A stretch of DNA of 64,000 nucleotides from Diplolepis rosae (lineage: Eukaryota > Arthropoda > Insecta > Hymenoptera > Diplolepididae), in contig JAPYXD010000715.1 of the NCBI GenBank assembly GCA_030998225.1, forward strand, positions 3,038,001-3,102,000, in the 5' to 3' direction. Numbering within the stretch: the stretch's first letter is position 1; each line of letters starts with the position of its first letter. The translations under genes were made by a program, and so were the position numbers. Shown piece by piece: positions 1 to 10,413 of this stretch. The notes under the pieces are model-generated. The model was not told the DNA's origin, made no database searches, and worked only from the letters and a program-made list of their open reading frames with translations.

Positions 1-1790
1 AAAGGTATTTAAATAGTTTTCAGCTTTTCTACTACACTTTTGCTTATTATCTACTTGCTAAAGTTATCTTAAACATTTATTATTTCCAAGTACCTCTGAA
101 ATTTGAATAAACAGCTTCTGAGCATTTTTTAACTATTTGACTTTTCGAATCTGCTGGCAAAAATAGGGGTTTCCATTTTAAAAAATGGTCTCGACTTTCA
201 AATGACCTCGAAAATTGATCTGGAGGTCAAGGTCATGAGTGCAGATAAATGAGCCCTACTGTCCTTGACAATTTTGGTCGAAACCATTTATGCATAAATT
301 TCTATTGCTTATATTAATAATGTAAAAACAGTATAATATAAACAAGAATATAATAACATGCATTCATGTAAGTGCATGTAGATGTTTACGTAGTAATCCT
401 CATTATTTATATTAATGACGCGGTACGATATAATGTAATCCAGAATATAATTATGTAATTATGTATAATATAATATATTAGGTGCGTAACTAAGTTCCCG
501 CTGTTTGTCAATAGATGGCTCCAGCAGTAAGTGCTTGTGATGATTGCTGATTTCGTCACCAGAGCGCGTTTTTAAACTGGAGGGGATTTTCAAATTATGC
601 TCAGAATCAAAAGGTTAAGTAAATTAAAGTAAAATAATATTGTTTTATTTTATTTTAATAATGAAGTAAAGAAATTTATTTTAAGAGATTGGCTAGACTT
701 AGGAGTGAATCGACGTGAATAACATTCTTGTTTATAATTATGTACATTGAATGAGAGTTATTATGCTGGTTGGGAAGAGTGCGATTAGCCTTTCATTAAA
801 TTATTATGAGTTCTTAAGAAATAGTTATTTTTGTTAGTAGTAGGCTTTCTTCAAAGACTTCTTAAATATTATTATTTGCATCGTAGAAATTTCAACTTAA
901 TCTAAGGTCCTAAGGTTTCATATAACTGTTTATTTAGGAATGAACCAGGCGACTGGTTGTCGCGACTAACGTTCAATAAATTAAACATATCAAGTTTTAT
1001 ATTTGACAGGATATTTTCCTGTGAAACTTATCAATTTTATCGACTTAGATTTCTAGCGAATTCGAAATGCGTGAAACGTGATTTTAAGCTCATGCGGCAT
1101 ACTCTGATGTAGAAAAACACGCGCGCTCTAGGAATCTAGCAGTAGGGAAAGTAATCTAGGACTATATACAAATTTTTCCAAATCATTTCGGTCGATTGTG
1201 CTAATAAGTAGGGATGAAAATAAGTTTGATTGGCTGATCGCACTTGACCTAATTAGTGGGAGGACGCAGAAAGAGTGCGCAATTACACATGTGACGGTGA
1301 AGCTCAGAAGACTTCATCGCGAGAAATTCAGATTGATCTGGACCACTTGATCGATTGATCCGCGCGCGAGATCATTTTAAACTATACGTAAAGAAAAGGA
1401 CTCAGAGTTTTTTGTTACTTATCATCTTCGTGATTGTAATAAGAATCCTAAAAAGTATTAAAGTTTATAATGCATATTTGAATTTAATAAATATAGTAGT
1501 TTGGGCTGTTGTGTACAATATAAATATTAAGTGTAATTAATTTAATATACCCGATTTTATTTCCTCTTCAAATAAGTAAGACTTATTTCATCGAAGCAAT
1601 TTCACTCCGACAAGGTGAGTTTCCACTCTTTGATGTGGTGAGCTCACACCCTCCAGTTTTCATAATTTTGATTCACTTAAATTTAATAAGTGATCTTTAA
1701 AAGTTCCCGCTTAAAGTGACTCGGCGCGTTACATGCTGGTCGATTTTGACATATCCAAAACGTCATAAACCAAGCTTAGGCATATGGTAA
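1..1790. other. AT-rich sequence without recognised gene
   Basis: I see no recognisable coding region or repeat in this stretch. The longest open frame, at about 1355-1540, has no family resemblance and low-complexity hydrophobic content. Short AT palindromic runs occur near 450-480. Confidence 0.5.
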
Positions 1791-1852
1791 ACAAACTGTT
1801 TTGACACATTACTGATTTTGTTTTGGCGTCATATACTTTTGGTTGTGTGAAA

Positions 1853-2116
1853 ATGTCTGATTTTGTGCCAAATAATCGTCATTTGCGGGAAGTGTTAATT
1901 TTCTTGTTTCATTGAGAGCTCCAAAACGTTTACGGAGATGCTGCTCTAACTGAAACAACGTGCCGCGATTGGTTCCGTCGCTTCAAAGGCGGTGATTTCG
2001 ATGTTGACGACCGTCCGCATGAAGGAAGGCCAAAAACCTTCGAAGACGCTGAATTGGAGGTATTGCTCGGGGAAGATCCGTGCCAAACGCAAGAAGAGCT
2101 TGCTTTATCATTATGA
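1853..2116 (+). pseudogene. mariner transposase N-terminal fragment
   Basis: The plus strand encodes the start of a mariner-family transposase: an ATG at 1853, the helix-turn-helix region with the TCRDWFRRFKGGDF signature, the linker GRPKTFEDAELE, and the DPCQTQEEL block. An in-frame stop (TGA, about 1914) and a small deletion break the first helix-turn-helix. The frame ends near 2116, before any catalytic Asp. Intact mariner transposases are about 345 residues and this keeps fewer than 90. It is a dead 5' fragment. Terminal inverted repeats could not be identified. Confidence 0.85.
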
Positions 2117-2390
2117 GTTATCAATTTTAATATACTATTTGAATAGTAAATTTTTTAAAAATGAATAGAATTTTTAACAGTAAAGGCATGCAATAATAAC
2201 CCACAAGTTGATAAATATTTAGTGTGAAAGTAGTGAGATTGGGAATTTCGTTCCCGAACCGACCGTTCGCTAAAAGTTTTTTTTTTACGAGCGTTTTAAG
2301 GGGCATGCGAATTCATTTAGTAATTTGACATTGTGTTTTTGGAGTAGATTTCTTATACCTTATTTTTCAGAATATAGGTTTTCAAAGTCG

Positions 2391-2640
2391 CTGATTCCAA
2401 AAATGAAACTAAAAATTCAAAATTCAATATGGCCGACACAAAATGACGGACCTATTTTTGCAAAAATCAATGGATTTTGCTATAAATCAAGGTACTTTAG
2501 TTTTCCGGATCGCTAATTCAAAAAATGATACAAAAAATATAAAATTCAATATGGCCGACACAAAATGCGGTACCTTTTTTTAAAAAATCAATTGATTGTA
2601 CTAAAGATCAAGGTACTTTGCTTTCCCGATTGTTGTGTCA
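2391..2640. repeat. two-copy diverged tandem repeat, about 122 bp
   Basis: Two adjacent blocks share the phrase CAATATGGCCGACACAAAAT (starting near 2424 and 2547) and the closing phrase ATCAAGGTACTTT. The period is about 122 bp with clear divergence. Nothing coding is evident. Confidence 0.7.
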
Positions 2641-3419
2641 ACAGAATCGTAAGAACTTTGAAGTCTCCACAAATTTTCCATTTATGTTGTTCGTCCTTGA
2701 TTTTTTCCAAGGCGATTTTCATATTATTATAATTTTCATTGAGTTTTGTTGAATGAGCTATTGGTATCGATTCATACTCGTTTGTGTTGTGCAATAAGAT
2801 GGCCTTCAGGCTTCGCTTAGGAGAATGTATGAATTTTGTGTCATATATAGTGTACTCGTCAATAGATGTGTCACATTCAATGCTGGAATCTTATCTGCTG
2901 CTTGTAAAATAGTCTGTCTTATGTTTCAAAACTGCCTCCTTTTTTTTTAGTGTTTGAATGAGAAGTGCCAGCGTCTACTGGAATGTCTGCAGTTTTTTTC
3001 ATTTATGGTCCTATCACCGAAGAGACTGTATTATATGTTTGATTTTAAAATAAATTCCTTCTTTCAGATTAAAGAAAATCTGACAAGGAATAAAAATTTA
3101 AATTAATAGTTTTTCTTTTGATATCCATTAATTAGTTATTAATGTTTAATGGTACAGGAATACATTTTTTTTATTATTTTATTAATAAAGTTATCAATTT
3201 GAAACGAACCTGAAATTGATTTTAATTAATTTTGGTTTATGTTGATTTAACTCTGAAATGAGAATTTTATTTTAAATTAATTTATAATTTTTTTATGAGT
3301 GTTGATTTGTCTTAATAAATTATGTCAATGTTAGATCAGTTGTCCAAAACCAGGATGACACATTGACACTGTATGAAATTTTTTTTTATGCTTATTATGG
3401 TGGATTATTATAATTAACA
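2641..3419. other. AT-rich sequence 5' of the Gypsy element
   Basis: No gene was recognised. This is where the 5' LTR of the adjacent retrotransposon should lie, but I could not match it to any sequence 3' of the element. Confidence 0.4.
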
Positions 3420-3470
3420 ATTTGGCGACCAATTTTAGGTTTTTTTTAAATTGATGATCATAATCTCAAA

Positions 3471-4598
3471 ATGGCCAATTCAAGCGAGGGAAATAAAAGA
3501 ACATTTAAACAATCGCAATCGATGATGGCTAGTAGCTTTAACATGGGCGAACTGTTAAGAAACTCCACCCAGTTACTAGCTGGAAACTGCGATGGTTTAA
3601 ACGACCAGGATGCCGCGATAGACATGTCGATCAATGAAAGAAACATGTCACGCGAATCGGTAGATACTGAATCTCTTTGCTCCTCGCTACACGTCGACGA
3701 ACTTGTAGATTCTGATGAGGAAGACATAGCGGAACTTGACCAAATGTTATTAAAACTCAAATCTATAGGCGTCAAAATAAAAAGCGTGGCCAATAATCAG
3801 GCCAAAGTTATAAATACTGTTAAGAAAAATTCGAAAAAAATAGCAGAATTAAAACAGAATACGGCGAAGAAATTTAATGAATTCACGGGATTAATTGTAG
3901 ACAGAATGGATAGTTCCGAACAAATGCGAAAGGCCGAATGCGATTATAAGAATTTGGAATTAGAAAAAAGTATAAAACAAGTAGAGGCAAAAGTAAACAC
4001 ACTGGGTGAGACTTCTGAAGAACTTCACTGTCTAAGTGGAGATTTAATCGCGAAGAAAATGGTACACGAAAAAAGGATTAAACATCTGGAAGACCACCAG
4101 TTTGTTTTAGAAAATAGATTGCAGAGACACCTGGGTAGTTCTTCGGTAGTCCCACCATGGTTGAATAAATATCCTATGCCTAAATTTTCAGGGCATAAGC
4201 GCGAAAGGCCGATGCGATTTTTGAAGGATTTTGAGCGTTACATAAGCGCTATAGATATAGGCACAAATGATTTTAATTATATAATTTACGCCTATTTAGA
4301 AGGTATTGCGAGAGAATGGTGGGAACTAGTCTCTCAAAGTGATGATAATATTAACACTTTTAGGGAAAAATTTATAAAAAAGTATTGGAACGAAAATGTG
4401 TGCTTCCAGATTAGCTCAGAGTTGCAATTTGGAAGATTCATTTCCAATAACAATTTATCTAGAACTGAGTACGCTATAAAAATGATAAATAACGCTAAAG
4501 ATTTGATCCCACCACCCTCCGGAAATGAAGTTGTATCGAAATTATCTAGGCATTTTAATGATGATGTCAGGAACGGCCATTATTATCAGAAATGTTAA
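3471..4598 (+). CDS. Gag-like protein of Ty3/Gypsy element
   Basis: This 375-residue frame is the probable Gag. Residues about 80-222 are a long Lys/Glu-rich segment that looks like coiled coil. Residues about 236-345 look like the capsid-type retrotransposon Gag domain, including PMPKFSG and an AREWW motif followed by FREKFIKKYW. The protein would form the intracellular particle. The start at 3471 follows a primer-binding-like site by about 40 bases. The frame is overtaken at its 3' end by an N/G/R-rich frame (4525-5226), shifted by one base, that looks like the nucleocapsid part, so Gag is either frameshifted naturally or broken by an indel. Confidence 0.75.
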   Translation: MANSSEGNKRTFKQSQSMMASSFNMGELLRNSTQLLAGNCDGLNDQDAAIDMSINERNMSRESVDTESLCSSLHVDELVDSDEEDIAELDQMLLKLKSIGVKIKSVANNQAKVINTVKKNSKKIAELKQNTAKKFNEFTGLIVDRMDSSEQMRKAECDYKNLELEKSIKQVEAKVNTLGETSEELHCLSGDLIAKKMVHEKRIKHLEDHQFVLENRLQRHLGSSSVVPPWLNKYPMPKFSGHKRERPMRFLKDFERYISAIDIGTNDFNYIIYAYLEGIAREWWELVSQSDDNINTFREKFIKKYWNENVCFQISSELQFGRFISNNNLSRTEYAIKMINNAKDLIPPPSGNEVVSKLSRHFNDDVRNGHYYQKC

Positions 4599-5226
4599 AA
4601 CGTTCGAAAATTTAATAGAGCTGCTTGATGCATTTGATCAAGCAGGCCCATCTAACGCCAGTTCTGGCAATAATGGCCACAACTTGGGTCAAAATCATAG
4701 ATCCTATCCAAATGTGCGTGGAGGAACATCATTTTCAAACCAGAATAATTTTAGAGCTCGTGATTTTGCCCCAAATCAAGATAGAAATAATTTTAGAGCA
4801 GCAGGTAATTATGCTCAACGAAATAGAAATTACAATTATAATCCTGGGCACGGATTTGGCGGCCAAAATTATAGAAATAATAATTTTTCTTTACCTAATA
4901 ATGTGGCTCGTTTCGAAGGACACCACAATGCTCCCACGAGCCATCTGGGCCCAAACCGGGCCCATGATAATAATAGGCGAGATATGCGAGATAGAAGTTA
5001 TAATCCTAGGCCAAGGGGCAACGGATTTGTCCAGAACGGTGTATATCACCGTCGCGAAATTGTGAATCACTCGAATCCTGGCGCCTATGAGTCTGGACGA
5101 TCTCCAGGCGGGAACGTACAGGAGGGGAAGCGAAAGGTGCGGGTGGTTGCTAATGCGCCAAGCGTAATACAAGGGCGTTGCAACGAAAATTCAAATGCAT
5201 TAAGTAAGAATAAGTTAAGAATATGA
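4525..5226 (+). CDS. nucleocapsid-like Asn/Gly/Arg-rich tail of Gag
   Basis: This frame overlaps the end of the Gag frame by about 74 bases in the +1 phase. From about 4620 it encodes a low-complexity tail rich in Asn, Gly, Arg and Tyr (for example RNRNYNYNPGHGFGG), which fits an RNA-binding nucleocapsid region. No CCHC zinc knuckle is visible, which is unusual among Gypsy elements but not unique. The true protein probably joins this to Gag. The frame ends at 5226 and overlaps the start of the protease frame by a few bases. Confidence 0.6.
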   Translation: MKLYRNYLGILMMMSGTAIIIRNVKTFENLIELLDAFDQAGPSNASSGNNGHNLGQNHRSYPNVRGGTSFSNQNNFRARDFAPNQDRNNFRAAGNYAQRNRNYNYNPGHGFGGQNYRNNNFSLPNNVARFEGHHNAPTSHLGPNRAHDNNRRDMRDRSYNPRPRGNGFVQNGVYHRREIVNHSNPGAYESGRSPGGNVQEGKRKVRVVANAPSVIQGRCNENSNALSKNKLRI

Positions 5227-6205
5227 GAATTGCGAAATCGTCAAAAATGTCGATAAGTGCCCAAACATTTTTGTAAAAATTCAGGGTATTAAAACGGATG
5301 CTCTTATTTATACAGGAAGCGAAATCACGTGTAATTTGGAAAATTTCTTTGAAGATAATAAAAATAAGCTAAAAAATTGTAAAATTTTGCCAATCGTCGG
5401 CACAAGCGTCGTAGGTGCCACAGGTGTTAAACCTATAAAATTAAAGCATCAAATCTATGCAGATTTAAATATAAATAATGAGACGTATTCTTGCGTGTTT
5501 ATAATAATTCCAAAATTGAACAAAAATTGTATTCTGGGAATTGATGTACTTAAGAAGTTAAAAGGAAGGATTAATATAGAAGAAAATTATGTGATATTAC
5601 GAAATGAGGATAAAGAATTGAAAATTGAATTTATTAATGATGAAGAAAAATGTATTCGGGTAATCCATGAAATAAATATGGAGCCTAGTGAAAATTTAAC
5701 AAGTATTGATCCACAGGTCTTCGCAGATGAAGTTAATTTTCCAGAGAAATATGAAGAATTTGGCAACGTGAAAGAATACGACGAAATTGAAGAAAAATAC
5801 TGCGTAACAGATGCGGAAATCGAAGAAAAAGTGGCAAAATGCGAGCTGCTTAACGGCGAGGAAAAGAAGAAATTCTGGGAGGTTTTAAAAAAATATAGAG
5901 ACATATTTTCAAAGAAACTAGGACGGATTTCGATATACAAACACGAATTAAAAATAAAAGATGATAAACCTTTTATAATTAAAACATACCCAATTCCAAT
6001 GAAATTGAGAAATTTAGTTACAACGGAATTAAACAATTTACTGGAGCTAGGAATTATTCGGAGATCTAATAGTCCATATATAAATCCACTAGTGACCAGC
6101 TTGAAAAAAGATGGAAGTGTTAGGATATGCCTAGATGCCCGTAAATTAAATGATATAATGATAAATGATTACGAATGCGCAGAACCAACTGAAGTACTTT
6201 CTTAG
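5219..6205 (+). pseudogene. protease and start of reverse transcriptase (pol), broken
   Basis: The pol frame is open from the end of Gag. The first domain is an aspartic protease of retrotransposon type, recognised by ALIYTGSEI around 5300-5325 and by the later NCILGIDVLKKL motif. The catalytic Asp expected before TG is Tyr (codon 5309-5311), so the protease should be inactive. The reverse transcriptase begins near 5950, with KPFIIKTYPIP and the conserved NPLVTSLKKDGSVRICLDARKLND segment. A TAG stop at 6203-6205 interrupts the domain in frame. The downstream frame continues in the same phase, so this is one mutation rather than a gene boundary. Confidence 0.85.
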
Positions 6206-6226
6206 AGATGCGGCGGAAGTAAAATA

Positions 6227-7627
6227 GTGTCAACGATGGATCTCACCAGTAGTTTTTGGCAAATTCCACTAGCCGAGGAATCAAAAAAATATACGGCATT
6301 TTTACACGAAGGTAAGTGTTACGAATTTTGCGTAACGCCCTTCGGCCTAAAAACAAGTACAGCAGCACTGGTTAGAACCCTAGATTTCGTTCTCAACGGC
6401 CTAGGGGATTTTTATTTAACTTTCATTGACGACATTTTCTGTGCCTCTGAGAATGTGTACCAACATCTGCAACATTTGGAGCTACTTTTCCATAGATTAT
6501 TGGAAAACAATTCAACAATCAATCTGGAAAAATCTCATTTTTTCAGATCTGAAGTTAAATTTCTAGGACATATTTTGACGTCGACTGGTATAAAACCAGA
6601 CCCTGAAAAAATTGAAACTATACAAAATTTTTCAAGACCACGAAATTTAAAAGAATTACATGGATTTTTGGGCTTAATAAATTTCTATACTAGATTCTCT
6701 AAAAATCATGCTGCGAAAATTATTCCACTTCTGGAATTATTGAAGAAAGGAGTAAAATTGTCATGGAATGGCGACCTCGAAAGAACTTTCAACGAAATAA
6801 AATTATTATTTAGTAGCTCTGTCATATTAAATTATCCAGACATTAAAAAACCATTTTATTTACAAACTGATTCCAGTGACGTGGCGTTGGGTGCCGTTCT
6901 GTTCCAGCTCGATGAAGATGGGAACCCTTGCCCTATTATTTACGCCAGCCCGACCTTAAAGGGCGCTGAACTGGCTTACTACACAACAGAAAAGGAGCTG
7001 TTGGCGATAGTTTGGGCCCTGCATAAATTCCGGTCGTACATAATGGGTGGAAAAATTATTATAAGGACTGATCACAAGGCGTTGACGTTCCTGAAAACAT
7101 GTAAACTCCTAAGCGGAAGACTAACCAGGTGGACAATGGCTAACCAAGATTATGACATCTCGATAAAGTATTGGCCTGGTAAAAACAATTTAGTGGCAGA
7201 CACTTTAAGTCGTCTACCGGAAGAGGAGAATGCATCAAAAATGGCCAACAAGGATGGCGAAATTATTTTATACGCTCTGGCAAAAAGGCCATCATTAAAC
7301 CTGCGAAATCAGTTACAGAATTTCGCCCAGGAGCAAAAATTGGACCCTATTTTGATACAAAAAATTAAAGATGTGGAAGAAAAGAAAACCACAAAGTATG
7401 AGATACATGATGATCTCTTATATTTTGTAAGTGGTGAAAATAAGCGATTATGCTTAACTAAAGGCATCATTTATGACATAATCGATGAATGTCATGAAAT
7501 GTATTCCCACATCGGGCCTTTAAAGGTCATTAAAATGTTGAACGAAAAATTATTTACCCGAAAGGCCAAAGGAAATTCTATCTATAGACTTCTATGGGCC
7601 ATTATCCGCATCAAAAAGTGGATTTAA
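6227..7627 (+). pseudogene. reverse transcriptase, RNase H and start of integrase (pol), broken
   Basis: The 466-residue frame continues the reverse transcriptase: STMDLTSSFWQIPL, the fingers motif VTPFGLKTS, and the catalytic FIDD at residues 66-69. RNase H follows with Asp215 (LQTDSS), Glu255/257 (TEKELLAIVWAL), Asp282 (RTDHKAL) and Asp325 (NLVADTLSRLP), so its active-site acids are all present. After a linker, the integrase zinc-binding domain starts with the two His (CHEMYSHIG) but the Cys pair is missing. The frame runs into unrelated residues from about 7560, consistent with a deletion that also shifts the frame. Confidence 0.9.
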
Positions 7628-8150
7628 ATATATTTTGTCCACCATTGATGCCTTTTCAAAATATGTGGTATTATACCCACTGAGACGAGCCAATACTAAA
7701 GCCGTCATAAATAAATTAAAAAAGGACCATTTTCCGAAATATGGAAAACCGTCTAAAATAGTAACAGACCATGGAACGCAATTCACGTCTCCCGTGTGGT
7801 CAGAATTTTTAAAGGAACAGGGTATACAACCCGTTTTCTCATCGACAAGATATCCACAAAGTAATATTGTCGAGAGAATTCATAGGGAATTGTCTAGATT
7901 CTTTAGATCTCTCATTGGAGAGAATCATGGATCGTGGTGGAGCTGGATTAAGATTATTGAAAGTTGTATGAATGAGACTTACCACGAGACCACAGAGTTC
8001 ACTCCAATTGAGCTACAGTTAAATAAAAAACCCAAACGAGCCTGGGAAAATTGGCTTAATTTTCCCCCGAATAATCCAAAAATGAATTATGAAAGAAAAA
8101 TAGAATTGGCTCGAGAAAATATGTCTAGAAAAGGAAAAAACAGAGCCTGA
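7587..8150 (+). pseudogene. integrase catalytic core (pol), broken
   Basis: In a new phase the integrase core resumes at IDFYGPL (Asp codon 7587-7589), followed by TIDAFSKY, the second Asp in VTDHGTQF and the Glu in PQSNIVERIHREL. The D,D,E acids are therefore still encoded. This enzyme family inserts the reverse-transcribed DNA into host chromosomes. The core is joined wrongly to the zinc domain upstream and ends at a TGA at 8148-8150. Confidence 0.88.
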
Positions 8151-8438
8151 AAATTTAATGAAGCTCATCGTTTAATCACATTAAAGAAGGGAGACTCAGT
8201 TCTAGTGAAAGCAATTAATGAGTCCGCCCTAAAAAAGAAACTTCTCAAAAAAATTTTGCAGATTTATGTGGCTTCATACGAAATTAAGAAACAGGTTAGA
8301 CCTGGCACATACATTCTGTGGAACCCCGAATCCAAAGAAGAAAGGGGGATGTTTCACTCTCAAGATTTAAAAATTTATAAGAAGAGAGAAGGTGATTCTG
8401 AAGACAATGAAGAAACTGAATCAATTAATGTCGGGTAA
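8151..8438 (+). pseudogene. integrase C-terminal region (pol)
   Basis: The same phase continues after the stop at 8148-8150, with LKKGDSVLVK followed by a GPY/F-like region degraded to YVASYEIKK and then RPGTYILWNPESKEE. This matches the DNA-binding tail of Gypsy integrases in position and character. It ends in an acidic tail at 8436-8438. No envelope gene follows. Confidence 0.75.
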
Positions 8439-10413
8439 AAATGACTACGTCATCTACACTTTGTATATATATTTTAAGGATAGCCTATAACTGCAGTTAA
8501 TTAAGCTTAGAATGGTTAAACGTATGCTAAAAAAAAAACTTAAACTGATACTCTTTTTTCTTTTTACTTTTAACATTTAGCCAATAAATAAGGGCCATTT
8601 AGCGACATAAGGCAGTTTGTTTAATGAAAAAGAAAAAACTCTGAAAATCACAAAAATAAAATAATAATATTAAGATCAGCCAAAAATGCCTGTGTCATTT
8701 ATGGCCATATATATGCACACGTAGATATTAAGAGTAGATAATTATTAATAATGATCAAGTAGGCATGTTTAAGGATCTTAGACATTACACGAATTTTGTA
8801 CAATAGGAAATAAAGCCAACAACTCAAGCTCGATACGGCTCGAAAATGTATATGTTATAGGTTACTGAAGAATTGGCCATTCTGAAATTGAGTCAGAGTT
8901 TGATTGAATGACTCTTTCCTCTTTCTCCCTCTTTTTTTTTTCTTTCCTCAACACGAAATATGTTTTTTTTAAACGAATTAATCTCTTAGGAGAAAGAGAT
9001 TACTCCGTTTCGGGCGGGGGGGGGGGGGGGGGTTGAGATGGTCTACCAGGACTTTAACCAGGAAAATAATAATAATAAAATTACAACACGAGGATATGAT
9101 CAATCAATTCTCATTTTTTTTAGTTTTGGATAATTAATGACATTATTAATACCATTATAATGGATGTGATTGCGATAAGAAATTATCATCCTAAACTAGA
9201 GCAATAAAAAAAAATTATTAATTCTCATTTTGTTTGTTAAGATCTTGGAAATTAGCAACAAAATAATAATAGCATTATCAAAGTAGCATAAGAAAAATTA
9301 GTAAGTAATCATTTTTTTTCACTTCTATTTATTTTTTTTTATTCAAAATTCAATAACATTATTTTAAAGCAAAATAATAAAAAACAAAAAACATACCCTT
9401 AAATTAATATTAATTTTATCTATTTTATTTCTAAGGTTTAGAATTTAAGCATCATTCAATAATAATTATATAGAAATAGCAAATACATGCTTACAATGCG
9501 GCTCAGAAAAACGAATTGATCCTTTGCGAGCAATGGATCACTATGTTTGGTGGGGCGTTGAGTCGGCCTAGCCTCAAGTATCCGCCTTTTGTGACGAAAC
9601 GGGGGAAGAATCCGCAAAATTAGGCTTACTTTTAGAACAAGCAGGTTCCCACGAAACTCGCACGAAAGAATTTCGAGGTTTCATTAAGTATTCGGCTCAC
9701 AATTAATGATTTACTTCCAAACCGGAAGTGAATGTGGCAAGAACGAGGCAGCCTAGTTTTCACAGACATTTTCGTTCGTACTCTCAGCGAGCGCCACACT
9801 AACCTGTGGTTGCTTCCACTCGACCGTTCGCTCAGGTCAAGCAGCATGCGACATGGTTTGCTGGATGAGTGGGCGTCCCAGGCTGTTAATTCTTCTACAT
9901 TTTTTTTTACATTATTTATAGCAGATTTATTTATTCATTTGCATATATAGGAATTATAACTAATAATTAAGTAAACGAATAAATAAAGGAATAAAAAGGT
10001 AAATAAATGGAGGTCATAAAAATAAAATCTCATGGTATTAGTGGATAGATATGAAAAAGCAACACATAAATGAATAAACGAATATAATTACTGTAAATAA
10101 ATATAATTGTCAGTGCATTGTTAATGCCATAAACATTAAATACTTAAGTGATTGTTGCTATTGATATAAATCACAAATAATAATGAATTAATATCGATTA
10201 ATTGAAAAGATAAAGGTTCGCTCCAGATAACGAGCAAAATGCTAATTTTATAATGGAATTAATAATATGCCACCATTGGTCATTTTTATAGTGTTTTATC
10301 TTCATTTTTTTTTTGGGTATATACATTTCACTTTAAAACTCATTATTATTTATTAGCAATATCTCCAATCCTTTCTTGTAACTTCTTTTTTTTATCTTTA
10401 CACAGAGTTTAGA
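8439..10413. other. AT-rich spacer with G17 run and small GC-richer patch
   Basis: The 3' LTR of the Gypsy element should begin here but no repeat partner was seen. A run of about 17 G lies at about 9016-9032. The stretch 9490-9900 is less AT-rich than its surroundings, and its open frames (for example minus 9632-9847) resemble no family I know. The remainder is AT-rich. Confidence 0.45.

Larger units (their letters stand above)
3420..8440 (+). mobile_element. degenerate Ty3/Gypsy LTR retrotransposon
   Basis: The coding order is Gag, protease, reverse transcriptase, RNase H, integrase, which is the Ty3/Gypsy order. A TTGGCGACC string at 3421-3429 just before gag resembles an insect primer-binding site. 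The copy is inactive: the protease Asp is replaced, a TAG stop splits the reverse transcriptase at 6203-6205, the frame breaks and sequence is missing in the integrase zinc domain near 7560-7587, and a TGA stop lies at 8148-8150. I could not find a pair of LTRs, so the outer limits are only the coding limits. Confidence 0.85.

Noticed and set aside
2900..9100. LTR pair for the Gypsy element
   Set aside because: I compared the flanks by eye for a shared TG...CA repeat and found only short chance matches, so no LTR is annotated.
9632..9950. Overlapping open frames in a GC-richer patch as possible genes
   Set aside because: Neither strand shows a recognisable domain, splice context or conserved motif. 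The frames overlap each other and follow base composition.
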